This document shows, one piece after another, positions 51,024 to 59,848 of a stretch of DNA of 64,000 nucleotides (position 1 is the stretch's first letter; every line of letters starts with the position of its first letter). A program made the position numbers and the translations under genes. Location: positions 1 to 64,000 of the forward strand of contig NZ_FOMQ01000014.1 of assembly GCF_900112675.1 (NCBI RefSeq). Reading direction: 5' to 3'. The stretch comes from Paracidovorax konjaci (GTDB lineage Bacteria; Pseudomonadota; Gammaproteobacteria; Burkholderiales; Burkholderiaceae_C). The notes under the pieces are model-generated. The model saw nothing but the letters and a program-made list of their open reading frames with translations. It made no database searches and was not told the DNA's origin.

Positions 51024-52975
51024 CAGTCCCACCTTCCGAAGGCGGGCGCGGCGCGCATGGCCCGGAACTGCTGGACGACTTCGGGGGTCGCCCAATCGCT
51101 CATTTCGTGGTCGCCGCGGCCGAAAGCGGCCCGGGGAAGCTCGTGCGTGATGCGGGCCGTACAGTTATTGAAACCAGTCCAAGCGCGCGGCAGAGCCGCG
51201 CGGGCGGGGGCCTCCACGCGCGCCGGCTGGGCTGCATCGGCCGCGTGCTCGGACGTGTCCTCGCCGAGAACCGGGGACCACACGATGCGGCGGGACATCA
51301 GCCACCGGCCGCACATGCGGCCCTGCTGGGCCTTGAGGCCGACGATGCGGCCCACGGTGACGGGCTCGGCGTATTTGTTGACCTGGCCATCCTCTGCGGT
51401 GCGGTGCGCGGTGCGCAGGTGCCAGCGGTCGCGGCGCAGTGCGTGGCCACCCATCGATTCCATGAAGATGCGCCAGTCCGCCCGAATGTTTCCGCGGCGG
51501 TGGCATGCGTGGAAGGCGCGGACGGTGGCCCGGTCGCCTTCGCGCGCGAACAGTTCCAGTTGGTCGGGGGTGACGCGGCGCAGCTCGCGCCACACCGTTA
51601 TGCTGGGCATGCCGATGGTCTGGAACTGGCGGATGCCCCAGGTGGCCGCCCATGCGTCCACGCGGCGGAAGCCCACGCCGGTTTCCTTCACGTCGGGCTT
51701 TCCGGGCTTGCTGTCCGCGCCGAAGTCCAGGCTGATCTGCTGACCGTCCACCACGTCGCGGTGCTCGGCGAGGGCGAGGTGGCCGACGCTCTTGGCGATG
51801 TACTTGGCGACGTAGCCGGCCGCGCCGCCGGCCGTCATGCGCTTGATGTTGACGCGGTTGGCCACCGCGCCGCGTTCGCCGCCGTCGTCGCTCAGCCAGT
51901 AGTGGCGAATGCGTTCCTCGATCGCCTGCGCGCCGGCCTCGTCTTCGGCCCAAATGAGGGCATGCCAGTGGGGCGTGGCGTCGTGGTGCGGCTCTGCGAC
52001 GCGCAGGCCGTACATGCGCACGCCGCGGCGGGCCAGGGCAGCGCGGGTCTTGCCCCACATGTCGCGCAGCCACAGCTGGCCGTCGCGCGGCGTGCTGCCG
52101 TCGTGGTTGCGGTTGGGGAACGGCCGACCGCCGCTGCCCAGCTTCATGGCGTGGTACCGGCTGGGCAATGTGAGCGTGACGAACAGGCCGACATGGCCGC
52201 GCGAGTCCGCATATTCCTCGGCGCCGCGGATGCGCGTCATCAGCTCGCCGCCGCGGATGATCGGGTTTGCGGTTCCCAGCTCTGCGAGGTCGCGCAGCGT
52301 GTAGACCTGGCCGGCCTCATTGCGATAGAGCGTGCGGCCGAGGGCTTCGGCGTTGCGCTTGATCTGCGCTTCCCGGCGCAGCAGGCCGTCGCCGCTGATG
52401 TAGCCGCCTGCGGCCTTGTGCACGAGGCCCAGGCCCACGGCGCCAGCTTCCACGACGCGCGCGACGTGCACGCGCAGCCGGCGGCGCCACCACGCGGCAT
52501 CCTGCGCGCGCAGGATGGCGGGCAGTCCCTGAATGGGCTTGTCTTCGGTGATGCCGGCGCAGCGCACCAGCATGCGGATGGAGTCAACGCGGGCCGCGAG
52601 ATCGTCGCCGCGGCCGATGGCCAGGGCGTCGAGTTCTTCGGCTTCGGCGGCCAGCTTCTTGGCCATGGCGCATATGTCGGCGTCCGGCAGATTCCAGAGC
52701 GAGGCGGCGCCGTAGGCGTCTTCGAAATCGGCGATGGACTGCATCAAGTCCCACGCCACCGCCCAATCCGGCGGGCTGGCCAGATACTCTTCCGGCGACT
52801 GCGGCGCGGTGGGTGTCGACTGCGGCGCGAAGCGGGAGCGGACCGCCGCCTGCCAGCTGGCGGGCGCGCACTTGATGACCCGTTCCATGTGGCACCCCGC
52901 GGCGTACAGGGTGGGCTTGTTTTTCTCCCAATCCGCCAGGCTGGCATTGGGTAGCTTGCGCAGGATGCGGGCCAT
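51023..52975 (-). CDS. P2 gpA-like replication initiation endonuclease
   Basis: 650 residues. Rolling-circle initiator that nicks the phage origin. HUH motif PHWHALIW near residue 335 and the catalytic tyrosines in GYVAKYIAKS near 388, as in phage P2 gene A. The origin is normally inside this gene, but I cannot see it directly. Confidence 0.93.
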   Translation of the reverse strand: MARILRKLPNASLADWEKNKPTLYAAGCHMERVIKCAPASWQAAVRSRFAPQSTPTAPQSPEEYLASPPDWAVAWDLMQSIADFEDAYGAASLWNLPDADICAMAKKLAAEAEELDALAIGRGDDLAARVDSIRMLVRCAGITEDKPIQGLPAILRAQDAAWWRRRLRVHVARVVEAGAVGLGLVHKAAGGYISGDGLLRREAQIKRNAEALGRTLYRNEAGQVYTLRDLAELGTANPIIRGGELMTRIRGAEEYADSRGHVGLFVTLTLPSRYHAMKLGSGGRPFPNRNHDGSTPRDGQLWLRDMWGKTRAALARRGVRMYGLRVAEPHHDATPHWHALIWAEDEAGAQAIEERIRHYWLSDDGGERGAVANRVNIKRMTAGGAAGYVAKYIAKSVGHLALAEHRDVVDGQQISLDFGADSKPGKPDVKETGVGFRRVDAWAATWGIRQFQTIGMPSITVWRELRRVTPDQLELFAREGDRATVRAFHACHRRGNIRADWRIFMESMGGHALRRDRWHLRTAHRTAEDGQVNKYAEPVTVGRIVGLKAQQGRMCGRWLMSRRIVWSPVLGEDTSEHAADAAQPARVEAPARAALPRAWTGFNNCTARITHELPRAAFGRGDHEMSDWATPEVVQQFRAMRAAPAFGRWD

Positions 52976-52978
52976 GGC

Positions 52979-53308
52979 CTAGACCTTCGCCGCCAGGGCG
53001 ACGAGGGCGCCCAAATGCTTCTTCGCGGAGCGCACGACGCCGCGCAGCTCGTCGCGCTCGGGCGGCGGCATTTCGAGCCAATCGCGTTCGGCGAGGTCGC
53101 CAAGGTTGTCGTGGTCCTGTCCGATGCCGGCAATCAGCAGCAGCGCCATGCGCCAGTTCATCGGCAGGCGACGCCATTCGCGGGAAGCCGAATCGTTGAA
53201 CCGGCCTCGGGTGGCGAGCGAAACGAACTCGTCGCGCAGCGACATGAGGCGGTCCAATTCGTCATCCTTCACGGTGCTGCTCGGCTCGGGCTGGGGCTGG
53301 TCGCTCAT
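52979..53308 (-). CDS. Phage protein of unknown function
   Basis: 109 residues, MSDQPQPEPSSTVKDDELDRL. The C-terminal half (ERDELRGVVRSAKKHLGALVAL) is a long helix. Three bases separate its stop from the gpA start. Unknown function. Confidence 0.7.
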   Translation of the reverse strand: MSDQPQPEPSSTVKDDELDRLMSLRDEFVSLATRGRFNDSASREWRRLPMNWRMALLLIAGIGQDHDNLGDLAERDWLEMPPPERDELRGVVRSAKKHLGALVALAAKV

Positions 53309-53460
53309 GCACCACCCAGGCGACGAAGGCCGAAGCCGCGCACGTCGAGCTGCTGGCACAGGTCAAATGCCCGCTCCCATGCGGCGGCCATGTCCTGCGC
53401 CTGCACTGGCTGCATGCGCAGGCCCGCAGGCGTGCGGTAGGTCATTGCGTACACGCTCAT
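53305..53460 (-). CDS. Very small phage protein
   Basis: 51 residues, MSVYAMTYRTPAGLRMQPVQ; ATGA overlaps at both ends of the chain support it. Contains AWERAFDLCQQLDVRGFGLR. Confidence 0.65.
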   Translation of the reverse strand: MSVYAMTYRTPAGLRMQPVQAQDMAAAWERAFDLCQQLDVRGFGLRRLGGA

Positions 53461-53729
53461 GCGGGCAGCCTCCAGCCGCTCGATTCGATGAACTCCAGCA
53501 GCCTGGGCCACACGCCCGCGAGTTCGGCCATTTCGCTGGCGGTGGCGTGCCCGGCCCATTCGCGCGCCACGGCGGCGGCGATGCAGTCCAGGCGCTCGGA
53601 GATTTCAGGGTCTTCGGCTGCGAGGCACAGCGCGCGCAGGGCGAAGGCTTCGCCGTTGGTGAGCCGCAGCGGCTGGCCGTTGGCGGCCGGCAGTGCGTGG
53701 CGGATGGGGCGACATGCGGCGGTGCTCAC
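53457..53729 (-). CDS. Small phage protein
   Basis: 90 residues from a GTG start at 53729 coupled to the upstream stop (GTGA). Central RLTNGEAFALRALCLAAEDPE and WPRLLEFIESSGWRL. Unknown. Confidence 0.65.
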   Translation of the reverse strand: MSTAACRPIRHALPAANGQPLRLTNGEAFALRALCLAAEDPEISERLDCIAAAVAREWAGHATASEMAELAGVWPRLLEFIESSGWRLPA

Positions 53730-53878
53730 GCGACACCCCACATCGAGGTGACAAGGGCCCCAAGAGCAATGAGGCCCAGCGCTGCGGCCAGCCACATCAA
53801 CGGCTCGGCGTTGGCCGCCATGCCAGCGTTGCCCAGCACGAAGGAAACGAGGAAGACGCGGTAGGCGATCAGGCGCAC
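53726..53878 (-). CDS. Small phage membrane protein
   Basis: 50 residues from GTG at 53878; two hydrophobic stretches (LIAYRVFLVSFVLGNAG and LMWLAAALGLIALGALV). Overlaps the upstream gene by 10 bases. Function unknown. Confidence 0.6.
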   Translation of the reverse strand: MRLIAYRVFLVSFVLGNAGMAANAEPLMWLAAALGLIALGALVTSMWGVA

Positions 53879-54285
53879 GGCGTCGCCTCCACCAGATAGC
53901 CGCCGAACCGCACGGTCGGCACCTTGTCCAGGGCCGCCCGGCGGCACTTGCCCTTCAGGTCCCATTTGTGCGCCATATGCTCGAAGCGCATCCCGAAGTC
54001 CGAACGGCTGTAGATGTGGTTCAGCCACGCATGCACCTCCATCTGTGCCCGCGCGTCGAACTCCAGCAAGGCCAGGGCACGCCGCAGGTTCGACGCGTCC
54101 AACAGGCGCAGGTCGGTGAGGTCGAATTCGAATCGGTCGCCGTTGTAGAGGCCGAGCAGCAGGCGTGCTGCCACGCGTGCCCCGCTGTGGCTTTCCGTCG
54201 TGGCCAGGATGAAGAAATGCACCAGCGCCTCGATGGGGTCGCCGAGGGTGCGGGCTGTCTTTTCGGTCGCGGTGGGTGCAGTCAT
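53869..54285 (-). CDS. Phage protein of unknown function
   Basis: 138 residues. EALVHFFILATTESHSGARVAARLLLGLYN then FEFDLTDLRLLDASNLRRAL; similar proteins occur in Burkholderiales P2-like phages (family name not certain). Overlaps the next gene. Confidence 0.7.
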   Translation of the reverse strand: MTAPTATEKTARTLGDPIEALVHFFILATTESHSGARVAARLLLGLYNGDRFEFDLTDLRLLDASNLRRALALLEFDARAQMEVHAWLNHIYSRSDFGMRFEHMAHKWDLKGKCRRAALDKVPTVRFGGYLVEATPCA

Positions 54286-54401
54286 GGCCGTCCTTCCGGT
54301 TTTTGGGCGTGAGAAAGTCCGCAGCGCCTGAAAACAGGCTCTGTCGGGGAGGGGAACAGGGTTGGGTGGCCGCTGCTATTCAGCGGCTCAGGGGCGGCGC
54401 G

Positions 54402-54806
54402 CTACGACGTGCCGCGGGGCCCGGCGAAGAGGTCGCCTGTGGTGGGCGCGGTGTATTGCGGCTGATGGGCCGATTCGGCGGCGTGATCGAGGACGATGCG
54501 CACCATTTCGCGGTTCACATGCGAGGACAGCGGGATGTTGACGGCTGGATCTGGCGTGGCGCTCGGGCTCAGGGTGCGCAGCACTTCGGTGGCGGCGACG
54601 AAGGTGTGGCCGCACTCGACATTCGTGCACGCGTAGATCAGTTCGCGCATCGTCTTGCTGACCACCCGGCTGGTGCGGATTTCTGCCTGCGCATCGCAGT
54701 GGGGGCACGCCATGCGGGTGCCTTCGTTTTTCAGCTTTCGGCCCTGATGGCTGGTGCGCTGGCGCGCGGCACGCGCATCGTGCGCGGCGTTGGCTTCTGT
54801 GTTCAT
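54402..54806 (-). CDS. Ogr/Delta-type zinc-finger transcription activator
   Basis: 134 residues. The core CPHCDAQAEIRTSRVVSKTM with later CTNVECGHTF gives the Cys2...Cys2 zinc site of P2 Ogr / P4 Delta, which activate late phage promoters with host RNA polymerase. The C-terminus ends DLFAGPRGTS. ATG at 54806 follows a weak site; MACPHCDA (32 residues later) is an alternative start and would match classic Ogr length better. Confidence 0.85.
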   Translation of the reverse strand: MNTEANAAHDARAARQRTSHQGRKLKNEGTRMACPHCDAQAEIRTSRVVSKTMRELIYACTNVECGHTFVAATEVLRTLSPSATPDPAVNIPLSSHVNREMVRIVLDHAAESAHQPQYTAPTTGDLFAGPRGTS

Positions 54807-54875
54807 CACGACCCGTACCCCCGGTGTGTTCTCTTGGCGCTTTTGAGCGGCTCTGGAGCTGCTATTTGCGGCGCG

Positions 54876-55145
54876 CTACTGCTGCACCGTTGCCGATTCG
54901 CCGGCCGGCTGGTGCTCTGCTCGGTAGACGGCGAGGCCCATCAGATAGACGCGTCGCAGGAAATTGGCGGTGGGCCGTTCGTCGGCTGCGGCCATCGCCC
55001 GGGCCTCATCCATCTCTGCCTGAGACAGGCGCATACCCGCGAGGATCATGGTTTTGCGCTGCTCTTGCGCGGCCGGCGGCTCCAGGTTGCCCGCGCGGCG
55101 GTTGGCGGCCACGAGGGCCTGAAAACTCTGTCCTGTGGCCATCAT
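54876..55145 (-). CDS. Small phage protein
   Basis: 89 residues, MMATGQSFQALVAANRRAG; ATG overlaps the upstream stop. RLSQAEMDEARAMAAADE looks helical. Unknown. Confidence 0.6.
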   Translation of the reverse strand: MMATGQSFQALVAANRRAGNLEPPAAQEQRKTMILAGMRLSQAEMDEARAMAAADERPTANFLRRVYLMGLAVYRAEHQPAGESATVQQ

Positions 55146-55360
55146 TGGCTCCCTTCGCGCCCTGGCGCCTGCGTGTTGTCGATGGCCAGTTTTGGGCCTG
55201 GCCGGATGCCCGTCATCCGATAAACGGTGTCGTCGATGGCGGCGCTAATGAGCCGCTCCAGCACTGCCGTGGTGCTCGGCAAGCCGTGGGCCTGCCGCAG
55301 CACTTCCAGCCGCTCTTGCAGCTCGGCGGACACTTCCACCGTTCGTTCTTTCGTCCGCAT
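55142..55360 (-). CDS. Ribbon-helix-helix-like small phage protein
   Basis: 72 residues, RTVEVSAELQERLEVLRQAHG near the start resembles an Arc/ParD-type DNA-binding fold. Could be a transcription regulator of the early operon. Confidence 0.55.
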   Translation of the reverse strand: MRTKERTVEVSAELQERLEVLRQAHGLPSTTAVLERLISAAIDDTVYRMTGIRPGPKLAIDNTQAPGREGSQ

Positions 55361-55378
55361 TGCGCATGGCTTTCGCGG

Positions 55379-55603
55379 TCAGCGGTTTGCGGAAATGGAC
55401 GCGTTGCTGCGCTGGGCCGTGTTCGGCGCCGTGCACAAGGCCTGCAGCTCTTCTTCGGCCTTACGAATGGCCATGCTCTCGATGAGCGTGGCTTTCTGCA
55501 TGCCCAGGCGATCGGCCAGCACGGAAATCAGCGCGTCGTCAGCCGCCTTAAAGCGCACGGTGTGGCGGATGTTTCGACGGTGCTCCGGGTTGTCGTAGGC
55601 CAT
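55379..55603 (-). CDS. Small phage regulator candidate (Arc-like)
   Basis: 74 residues, HTVRFKAADDALISVLADRLGMQ; ribbon-helix-helix-like. First gene of the minus-strand early operon, divergent from the repressor gene, the Cox/Cro position. Confidence 0.6.
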   Translation of the reverse strand: MAYDNPEHRRNIRHTVRFKAADDALISVLADRLGMQKATLIESMAIRKAEEELQALCTAPNTAQRSNASISANR

Positions 55604-55715
55604 GGGCGTGCTCCTGCCATAAGTGGCGCGTGTACCATCTTGTTAGACGGCGTAATGTTTGGATGACTTGCGCCGCATTGTTGTATGCATACGCATACCT
55701 GTCAAGCGACTTGTT
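55604..55715. promoter_or_regulatory. Repressor/early operon divergent promoter region
   Basis: Between divergent genes. GTATGCATAC (55683-55692) is a perfect palindrome, followed by CGCATAC, and CAAG-CGA-CTTG spans 55703-55713. These are candidate repressor operators; it is AT-rich relative to the rest. Confidence 0.6.
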
Positions 55716-56384
55716 ATGCAATCGAATAATTTTTCGGCACGACTGAGAGAAGAGCGCGAACGCATCGGCCTGTCTCAGGCGGCTTTGGCAGAGGCCGGGG
55801 GGGTGAAGAAGTTGGCGCAGCACACATACGAAAAGGGGGATCGCTCGCCGTCGTCCGACTACCTGTTGCGGGTCGCGGACGCCGGGGTAGACGTGTCCTA
55901 CCTGTTCACGGGTTCACGCTCGCTGACAGGGCCCACGCCACCGCCTGCGAGCGACGAAGACGCCATTTCACTGCCGCTGCTCAGCGCCACCGGCAGCATG
56001 GGCCCTGGCACCGACTTCACGCCTGAAGACGTCATCCTCGGCCGCGTGCCCGTCTCGCGCCACTGGCTGTCAGTGAATCTTCCGCGCAGCCGTCCCGAGG
56101 CGCTGCAGCTGGTGCATGCCTACGGCGATTCCATGGGCGATACGCTGCGGTCCGGCGATTTCGCTATCGTTGACACGGACTACACGGTGGCGGACGTGAG
56201 CGGTGTGTACGTGCTGCAGGCCAACGGGCAGCTATACATCAAGCGCGTTTCTCGGCTGCTGGATGGGCGGCACGAAATCACCAGCGACAACCCGAACGTT
56301 CGCACCGTGGAAGTGCTCGATGGATCGCAGCCCGTGCGGATCTGCGGTCGGGTGGTGTTCGGGTGGAATGGGCGTCGGTTCTGA
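55716..56384 (+). CDS. Prophage CI-type repressor with S24 peptidase domain
   Basis: 222 residues. N-terminal helix-turn-helix (RLREERERIGLSQAALAEAG) and C-terminal LexA-like autocleavage domain with Ser in YGDSMGDTL (near 140) and Lys in LYIKRVS (near 175). Such repressors maintain lysogeny and are cleaved after RecA activation. ATG at 55716 chosen; upstream residues lack homology. Confidence 0.93.
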   Translation: MQSNNFSARLREERERIGLSQAALAEAGGVKKLAQHTYEKGDRSPSSDYLLRVADAGVDVSYLFTGSRSLTGPTPPPASDEDAISLPLLSATGSMGPGTDFTPEDVILGRVPVSRHWLSVNLPRSRPEALQLVHAYGDSMGDTLRSGDFAIVDTDYTVADVSGVYVLQANGQLYIKRVSRLLDGRHEITSDNPNVRTVEVLDGSQPVRICGRVVFGWNGRRF

Positions 56385-56435
56385 CAACTACAAGTTTTTC
56401 AACAGCGCGCAGCGCAGATAGTGGAGGGAAGTACC

Positions 56436-56924
56436 GTGAAAAAGCTCTTGAAATGGATTGGCCTGCTGTTCGTCGGCCTAGTGGTGCTGGGCGGGATCAT
56501 CGAAGCGACGAAATCACCTGAGCAGAAGGCGGCCGATCAGGCGGCGCGAGAGCAGCAGAAGGCATCGAAAGCCCAGGCCCAAGCCGAGCAGGCGCGCCAA
56601 GAGGTGGCCAGCCTGCCGACCGTGACCGCCAGTGAAATCGTGGCGGCCTATGAGGGCAACACCGTGGCGGCGGACCAGCGCTTCAAGGGCAAGAAGTTCA
56701 AGGTGTCGGGCACGGTAAGCGACATCAATACCGACATGTTCGGCAATCCGTATTTGGTGCTGCGTTCCAGCGGCAACCCATTCACTCAGCCGCATTTTTC
56801 ATTCGATGAGGCGGCCGGCGCCGAGCTGGCAAAGGTGACCAAGGGCGCGAAGGTATCGATGGTTTGTACCGGCAAGGGCGATGTGGCGAAAACGCCCATG
56901 GCCGGCGCTTGCGCTCTGCTTTGA
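56436..56924 (+). CDS. OB-fold (tRNA_anti-like) membrane-anchored protein
   Basis: 162 residues from GTG at 56436 with GGAGGG 7 bases upstream. One N-terminal membrane helix (LLFVGLVVLGGII), a coiled-coil (about 30-60), then an OB-fold like domain (FKGKKFKVSGTVSDINTDMF). Prophage cargo; such proteins are common but of unknown role. Confidence 0.75.
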   Translation: MKKLLKWIGLLFVGLVVLGGIIEATKSPEQKAADQAAREQQKASKAQAQAEQARQEVASLPTVTASEIVAAYEGNTVAADQRFKGKKFKVSGTVSDINTDMFGNPYLVLRSSGNPFTQPHFSFDEAAGAELAKVTKGAKVSMVCTGKGDVAKTPMAGACALL

Positions 56925-56965
56925 CGACCTGGATTTTTCAACCACGACGAGAGGGCTTCATAGTC

Positions 56966-57124
56966 ATGAGCAAAGATCACAAGAAAACACCACCGCCGCC
57001 GCCACCACCACCGCCACCACCGCCACCACCCACCCGGCATAGGGAGATAAAGGACTCCGGTGAATATGTGACACGGAACATCGGCGCGCCCCCCCCGCCG
57101 CCCGCTCCCAGTCGTAACAAGTGA
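56966..57124 (+). CDS. Proline-rich micro-protein
   Basis: 52 residues with a run of 14 prolines (CCACCG/CCGCCA repeats) and a short PPPPP near the end. Starts MSKDHKKT. Follows the OB-fold gene by 41 bases. Function unknown; the frame may be chance. Confidence 0.45.
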   Translation: MSKDHKKTPPPPPPPPPPPPPPTRHREIKDSGEYVTRNIGAPPPPPAPSRNK

Positions 57125-57190
57125 ATGTGGAGGCTGTTCGCAGATTTAGCGCTGGCTGCGATTTGCTGACGGCCGCCCATACTCAGTTCT

Positions 57191-57730
57191 ATGAACACCA
57201 CTTCTGTAGAACCGAAGGGCTGCGATCCGAGCGAAGCCGTTTGGGATCGCATCTGGGCGTGCCGCTGGGAGCTGTTGAACTGGGCGCGCATCACCTACCG
57301 CTACCACCGCAAACGTCAGAAGTTCTTCGACATGGCCGATAAGCTCACGCAGGTTGCGGCCGTGACGGGCGGCGTTGCCGTACTTGGAAAGACGCTGGGC
57401 GAGTATCTGCCCTGGATCGGTGGCGGAATCTCGCTAGTCGGCTTGTTTGCGCTGGTTTTTGGCTACAGCGACAAGCGCCAGTGCCATAAGGAAATCGCGG
57501 AGCGCGCCAACCGACTCACAGGCGACATATGCAGCCTGTCCATCAATGCCCTCGATGAAAAGCAGATCAGCGTGTGGGAACGCGTCCGCGCCGAGATTGA
57601 TCTGAGCGAGCCGCCGAACCTTAAGACGCTGGTGCAGAAGTGCGAGTGGGAACAGGCTGTAGCGGACGGCCACCCGAACCACACGAAGGAGCCGCGCTGG
57701 TGGCAGCAGGCTCACATGCACTTCTTCTAA
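57191..57730 (+). CDS. Membrane protein with SLATT-like architecture
   Basis: 179 residues: soluble N-terminus (WDRIWACRWELLNWARITYRY), two adjacent membrane helices (about 52-98), then a soluble C-terminal part ending EPRWWQQAHMHFF. The layout resembles SLATT proteins, thought to act in phage defence as membrane pore effectors (comparison by eye). It is prophage cargo next to hicAB. The last 45 residues are repeated in a remnant at 58664-58802. Confidence 0.65.
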   Translation: MNTTSVEPKGCDPSEAVWDRIWACRWELLNWARITYRYHRKRQKFFDMADKLTQVAAVTGGVAVLGKTLGEYLPWIGGGISLVGLFALVFGYSDKRQCHKEIAERANRLTGDICSLSINALDEKQISVWERVRAEIDLSEPPNLKTLVQKCEWEQAVADGHPNHTKEPRWWQQAHMHFF

Positions 57731-57832
57731 TGCACGGGTTGCCTAATTTTTCGTTGGCCACTAACCGACATGAGAAGGCCAGGAGGTACTTAGCACGGGG
57801 CCAAATTTTGATTTTGGTCCTTAATGGCGGTA

Positions 57833-58264
57833 TTAAGCGAACGCCGGCTCTCGTACTTCAATAACCAACTCGCTGCCTAGAGCCGAAAAAGCTGCACCGA
57901 TAGTGTCGATTTTGGTTGCGTGCCGCAAGTCCATGAGGCGCGTTACTTCCTGCGGTTTGACGTGCATCCTTCGAGCCAAGTCGGCCGGTCTGACTCTGCG
58001 CTCGTGCATTAACGCAAGTAGTTCAACTTTGGCGCACAGAGATGGAGGCAAGGCAATTAAATGCTCGCCATCCTTTGCTGCGCTTGGAGATGGAACAGTC
58101 CTTTGATCTTCAAAATAGAATTCAAGCGCGGTAACCAGTGCATCGAGCGCTGCCACCCGCGCATCTGCAATTGAATCTGCTTGACTGATTGCCTCAGGTA
58201 TATCTCGGAAGGTGATGGTGTATCCGCCATCGTCCTGCATTTCAAACTGGGCTGGATATTTCAT
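57833..58264 (-). CDS. hicB: HicB-type antitoxin
   Basis: 143 residues. N-terminal HicB partial RNase H-fold (MKYPAQFEMQDDGGYTITFRD), C-terminal DNA-binding helix-turn-helix (RPADLARRMHVKPQEVTRLMDL). Neutralises HicA and represses its own operon. Located downstream of hicA with a 94-base gap. The region is less GC-rich than the surroundings, which suggests transfer. Confidence 0.9.
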   Translation of the reverse strand: MKYPAQFEMQDDGGYTITFRDIPEAISQADSIADARVAALDALVTALEFYFEDQRTVPSPSAAKDGEHLIALPPSLCAKVELLALMHERRVRPADLARRMHVKPQEVTRLMDLRHATKIDTIGAAFSALGSELVIEVREPAFA

Positions 58265-58358
58265 AGTGAAGTTTCTTTAAATAGTCGAAATTCTTCGACT
58301 GGAGGTCGTTGAACTCAGTGTGTCACTGGGATGCAGGTAGCCCCTTCGGGCCACCTGC

Positions 58359-58535
58359 TTATTCCATTCCCAGTTGCGTCAGGATGGCTTTCCGGGTGCC
58401 TTCCTTCAGCTCTTGCGATGGGTGCCTTGGCAATGTTGATCGTTTGCCATCTTTGTATAGCTTCCAGTGCTTGGTGCCGTTTGTGACCTTTACGCCCTGC
58501 GCTTCTAACCATCGTTTGAACTCACTGATCTTCAT
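58359..58535 (-). CDS. hicA: HicA-type mRNA interferase toxin
   Basis: 58 residues, too short for a default gene search. Starts MKISEFKRWLEAQGV; the dsRBD-like fold carries the catalytic His in STLPRHPSQELKEGT. HicA cleaves mRNA. Upstream of hicB on the minus strand. The pair stabilises the prophage or can abort infection. Confidence 0.9.
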   Translation of the reverse strand: MKISEFKRWLEAQGVKVTNGTKHWKLYKDGKRSTLPRHPSQELKEGTRKAILTQLGME

Positions 58536-58663
58536 CTACCCCCCAAGTTGTTGCGATAGGCGAATTATACACATTTTTGCCTATGATGCAATCATTTTTG
58601 TTTATGAACTCGCTGTTCCATGAAGACCCCTGTTCCGGCCAGGGTAGGACTCCTGCCAAGCGC

Positions 58664-58802
58664 CGAGATCGATCTAAGCGATCTCTCCGAGATCAAGACT
58701 TTGGTGGCCAAGTGCGAATGCGAGCAGGCCATCGCCGATGGGTACCCGACGCAAACGATGGAGCCGCGCTGGTGGCAGCAGGCTCACATGCATTTTTTCT
58801 AG
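58664..58802 (+). pseudogene. Remnant duplicate of the SLATT-like gene 3' end
   Basis: An in-frame stretch (AEIDLSDLSEIKTLVAKCEC... ending EPRWWQQAHMHFF) homologous to the last 45 residues of the 57191-57730 protein, but without the membrane part. With that gene it flanks the hicAB cassette as an imperfect direct repeat of about 140 bases. Its stop overlaps that of the convergent tail gene D. Confidence 0.8.
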
Positions 58803-59848
58803 CCATGGAGCCGGCGCTTTCGCAGCACGTGCGCGCGCCTCTTGGGCACCCCGCCGCGGCGCTCCATCTCCAGCCGCGTGGCCAGGCCTTCACCCTCGAT
58901 GAAGTGCTCGACGGTCTTGCATAGCCAATCGGTGCCGTCGATTTCTTCTTTCCAGCCCTCCACGTAGACGGGCGTCTGCGGGGCCAGCGCGGGCTGGCCT
59001 ATCGCCAGCTGCAGCTCGAAGGTGGCCCCGCCGCGCTGGATGCGGCCTTGCTCTGCGCGCGCAGCGGCCAGAGCGTCGGCCTCGGTGGCGTAGCTGTCGC
59101 GGAGCGTCTTCATGTTGCCCTCCTCGCCCGCGATCGCGGCGCGCTTGCTGGCGCTGCCCGCGTCATGCCAGTAGGCGCGCACGCCCGTGTAGCTGTCGCG
59201 CGCCGCGCTGTGGTATCGGTGGCGGTCGCCCTTGCTGCGGGTGATGGTGACGGCCTCGATTTCCTTTCCTGCGGCGTTGTTGGAGCTGCCCAGGGGGAGG
59301 AACACCAGCCGTCCCTTCTTCACCGTAGCCACGGCGTCGTGTTGGCGGCCGAGGCGCGTAAGGAAATGCACGTCCGATTCGTTGGTCTGGTCGATGTGCT
59401 GCACGACGATGGCGGCCAGCGCCTCGTCCACCTTGGCGGTGAGATTGTTCCTCGCGGCGATGTCTCGCACGATGGTGCCGAGCGTCGCGCCGTGCCACGA
59501 CTGGCTGGCCCGCTGGCGCAATGTGCTGCGCAGCTCGGCGGAGCGGCAACGAAGAGAAACGGAGTCCGGCGCGCCGCTGTGCTCGATCTCATCCACGGTG
59601 AAGGTGCCCTTGTCCACCATGCCGGTGTGCGCGTAGCCGAGCTGGATGGCGATGACGGCGCCCACGGGTGGCAATGCCAGATCGCCGCGGGAGTCGTCCA
59701 GCTCGATGTCCAGCTGGTCGGCTTTCTCGCCGCGGCTCTCGCGCAGGCGCAGGCGCTTGAGGCGGGGCCGCACGGCCTGGGACACGTCCTTTCCGTTGAC
59801 GATGAGGGTGTACCGCACCTGGCGGTAGACGGCGGTGCTTTCGTTCAT
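58799..59848 (-). CDS. P2 gpD-like late control / tail protein
   Basis: 349 residues of the late-control D family (baseplate hub in P2). KGTFTVDEIEHSGAPDSVSL, and the C-terminal RLEMERRGGVPKRRAH. The ATG overlaps the gpU stop. Last gene of the tail operon. Confidence 0.92.
   Translation of the reverse strand: MNESTAVYRQVRYTLIVNGKDVSQAVRPRLKRLRLRESRGEKADQLDIELDDSRGDLALPPVGAVIAIQLGYAHTGMVDKGTFTVDEIEHSGAPDSVSLRCRSAELRSTLRQRASQSWHGATLGTIVRDIAARNNLTAKVDEALAAIVVQHIDQTNESDVHFLTRLGRQHDAVATVKKGRLVFLPLGSSNNAAGKEIEAVTITRSKGDRHRYHSAARDSYTGVRAYWHDAGSASKRAAIAGEEGNMKTLRDSYATEADALAAARAEQGRIQRGGATFELQLAIGQPALAPQTPVYVEGWKEEIDGTDWLCKTVEHFIEGEGLATRLEMERRGGVPKRRAHVLRKRRLHG

Noticed and set aside
56966-57124. Collagen- or antifreeze-like protein from the poly-proline run
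   Set aside because: Simple CCACCG/CCGCCA repeats explain it; no glycine pattern and only 52 residues.
58309-58623. Plus-strand frame over hicA
   Set aside because: Contains no known fold, while the minus strand encodes a clear HicA with matching HicB.
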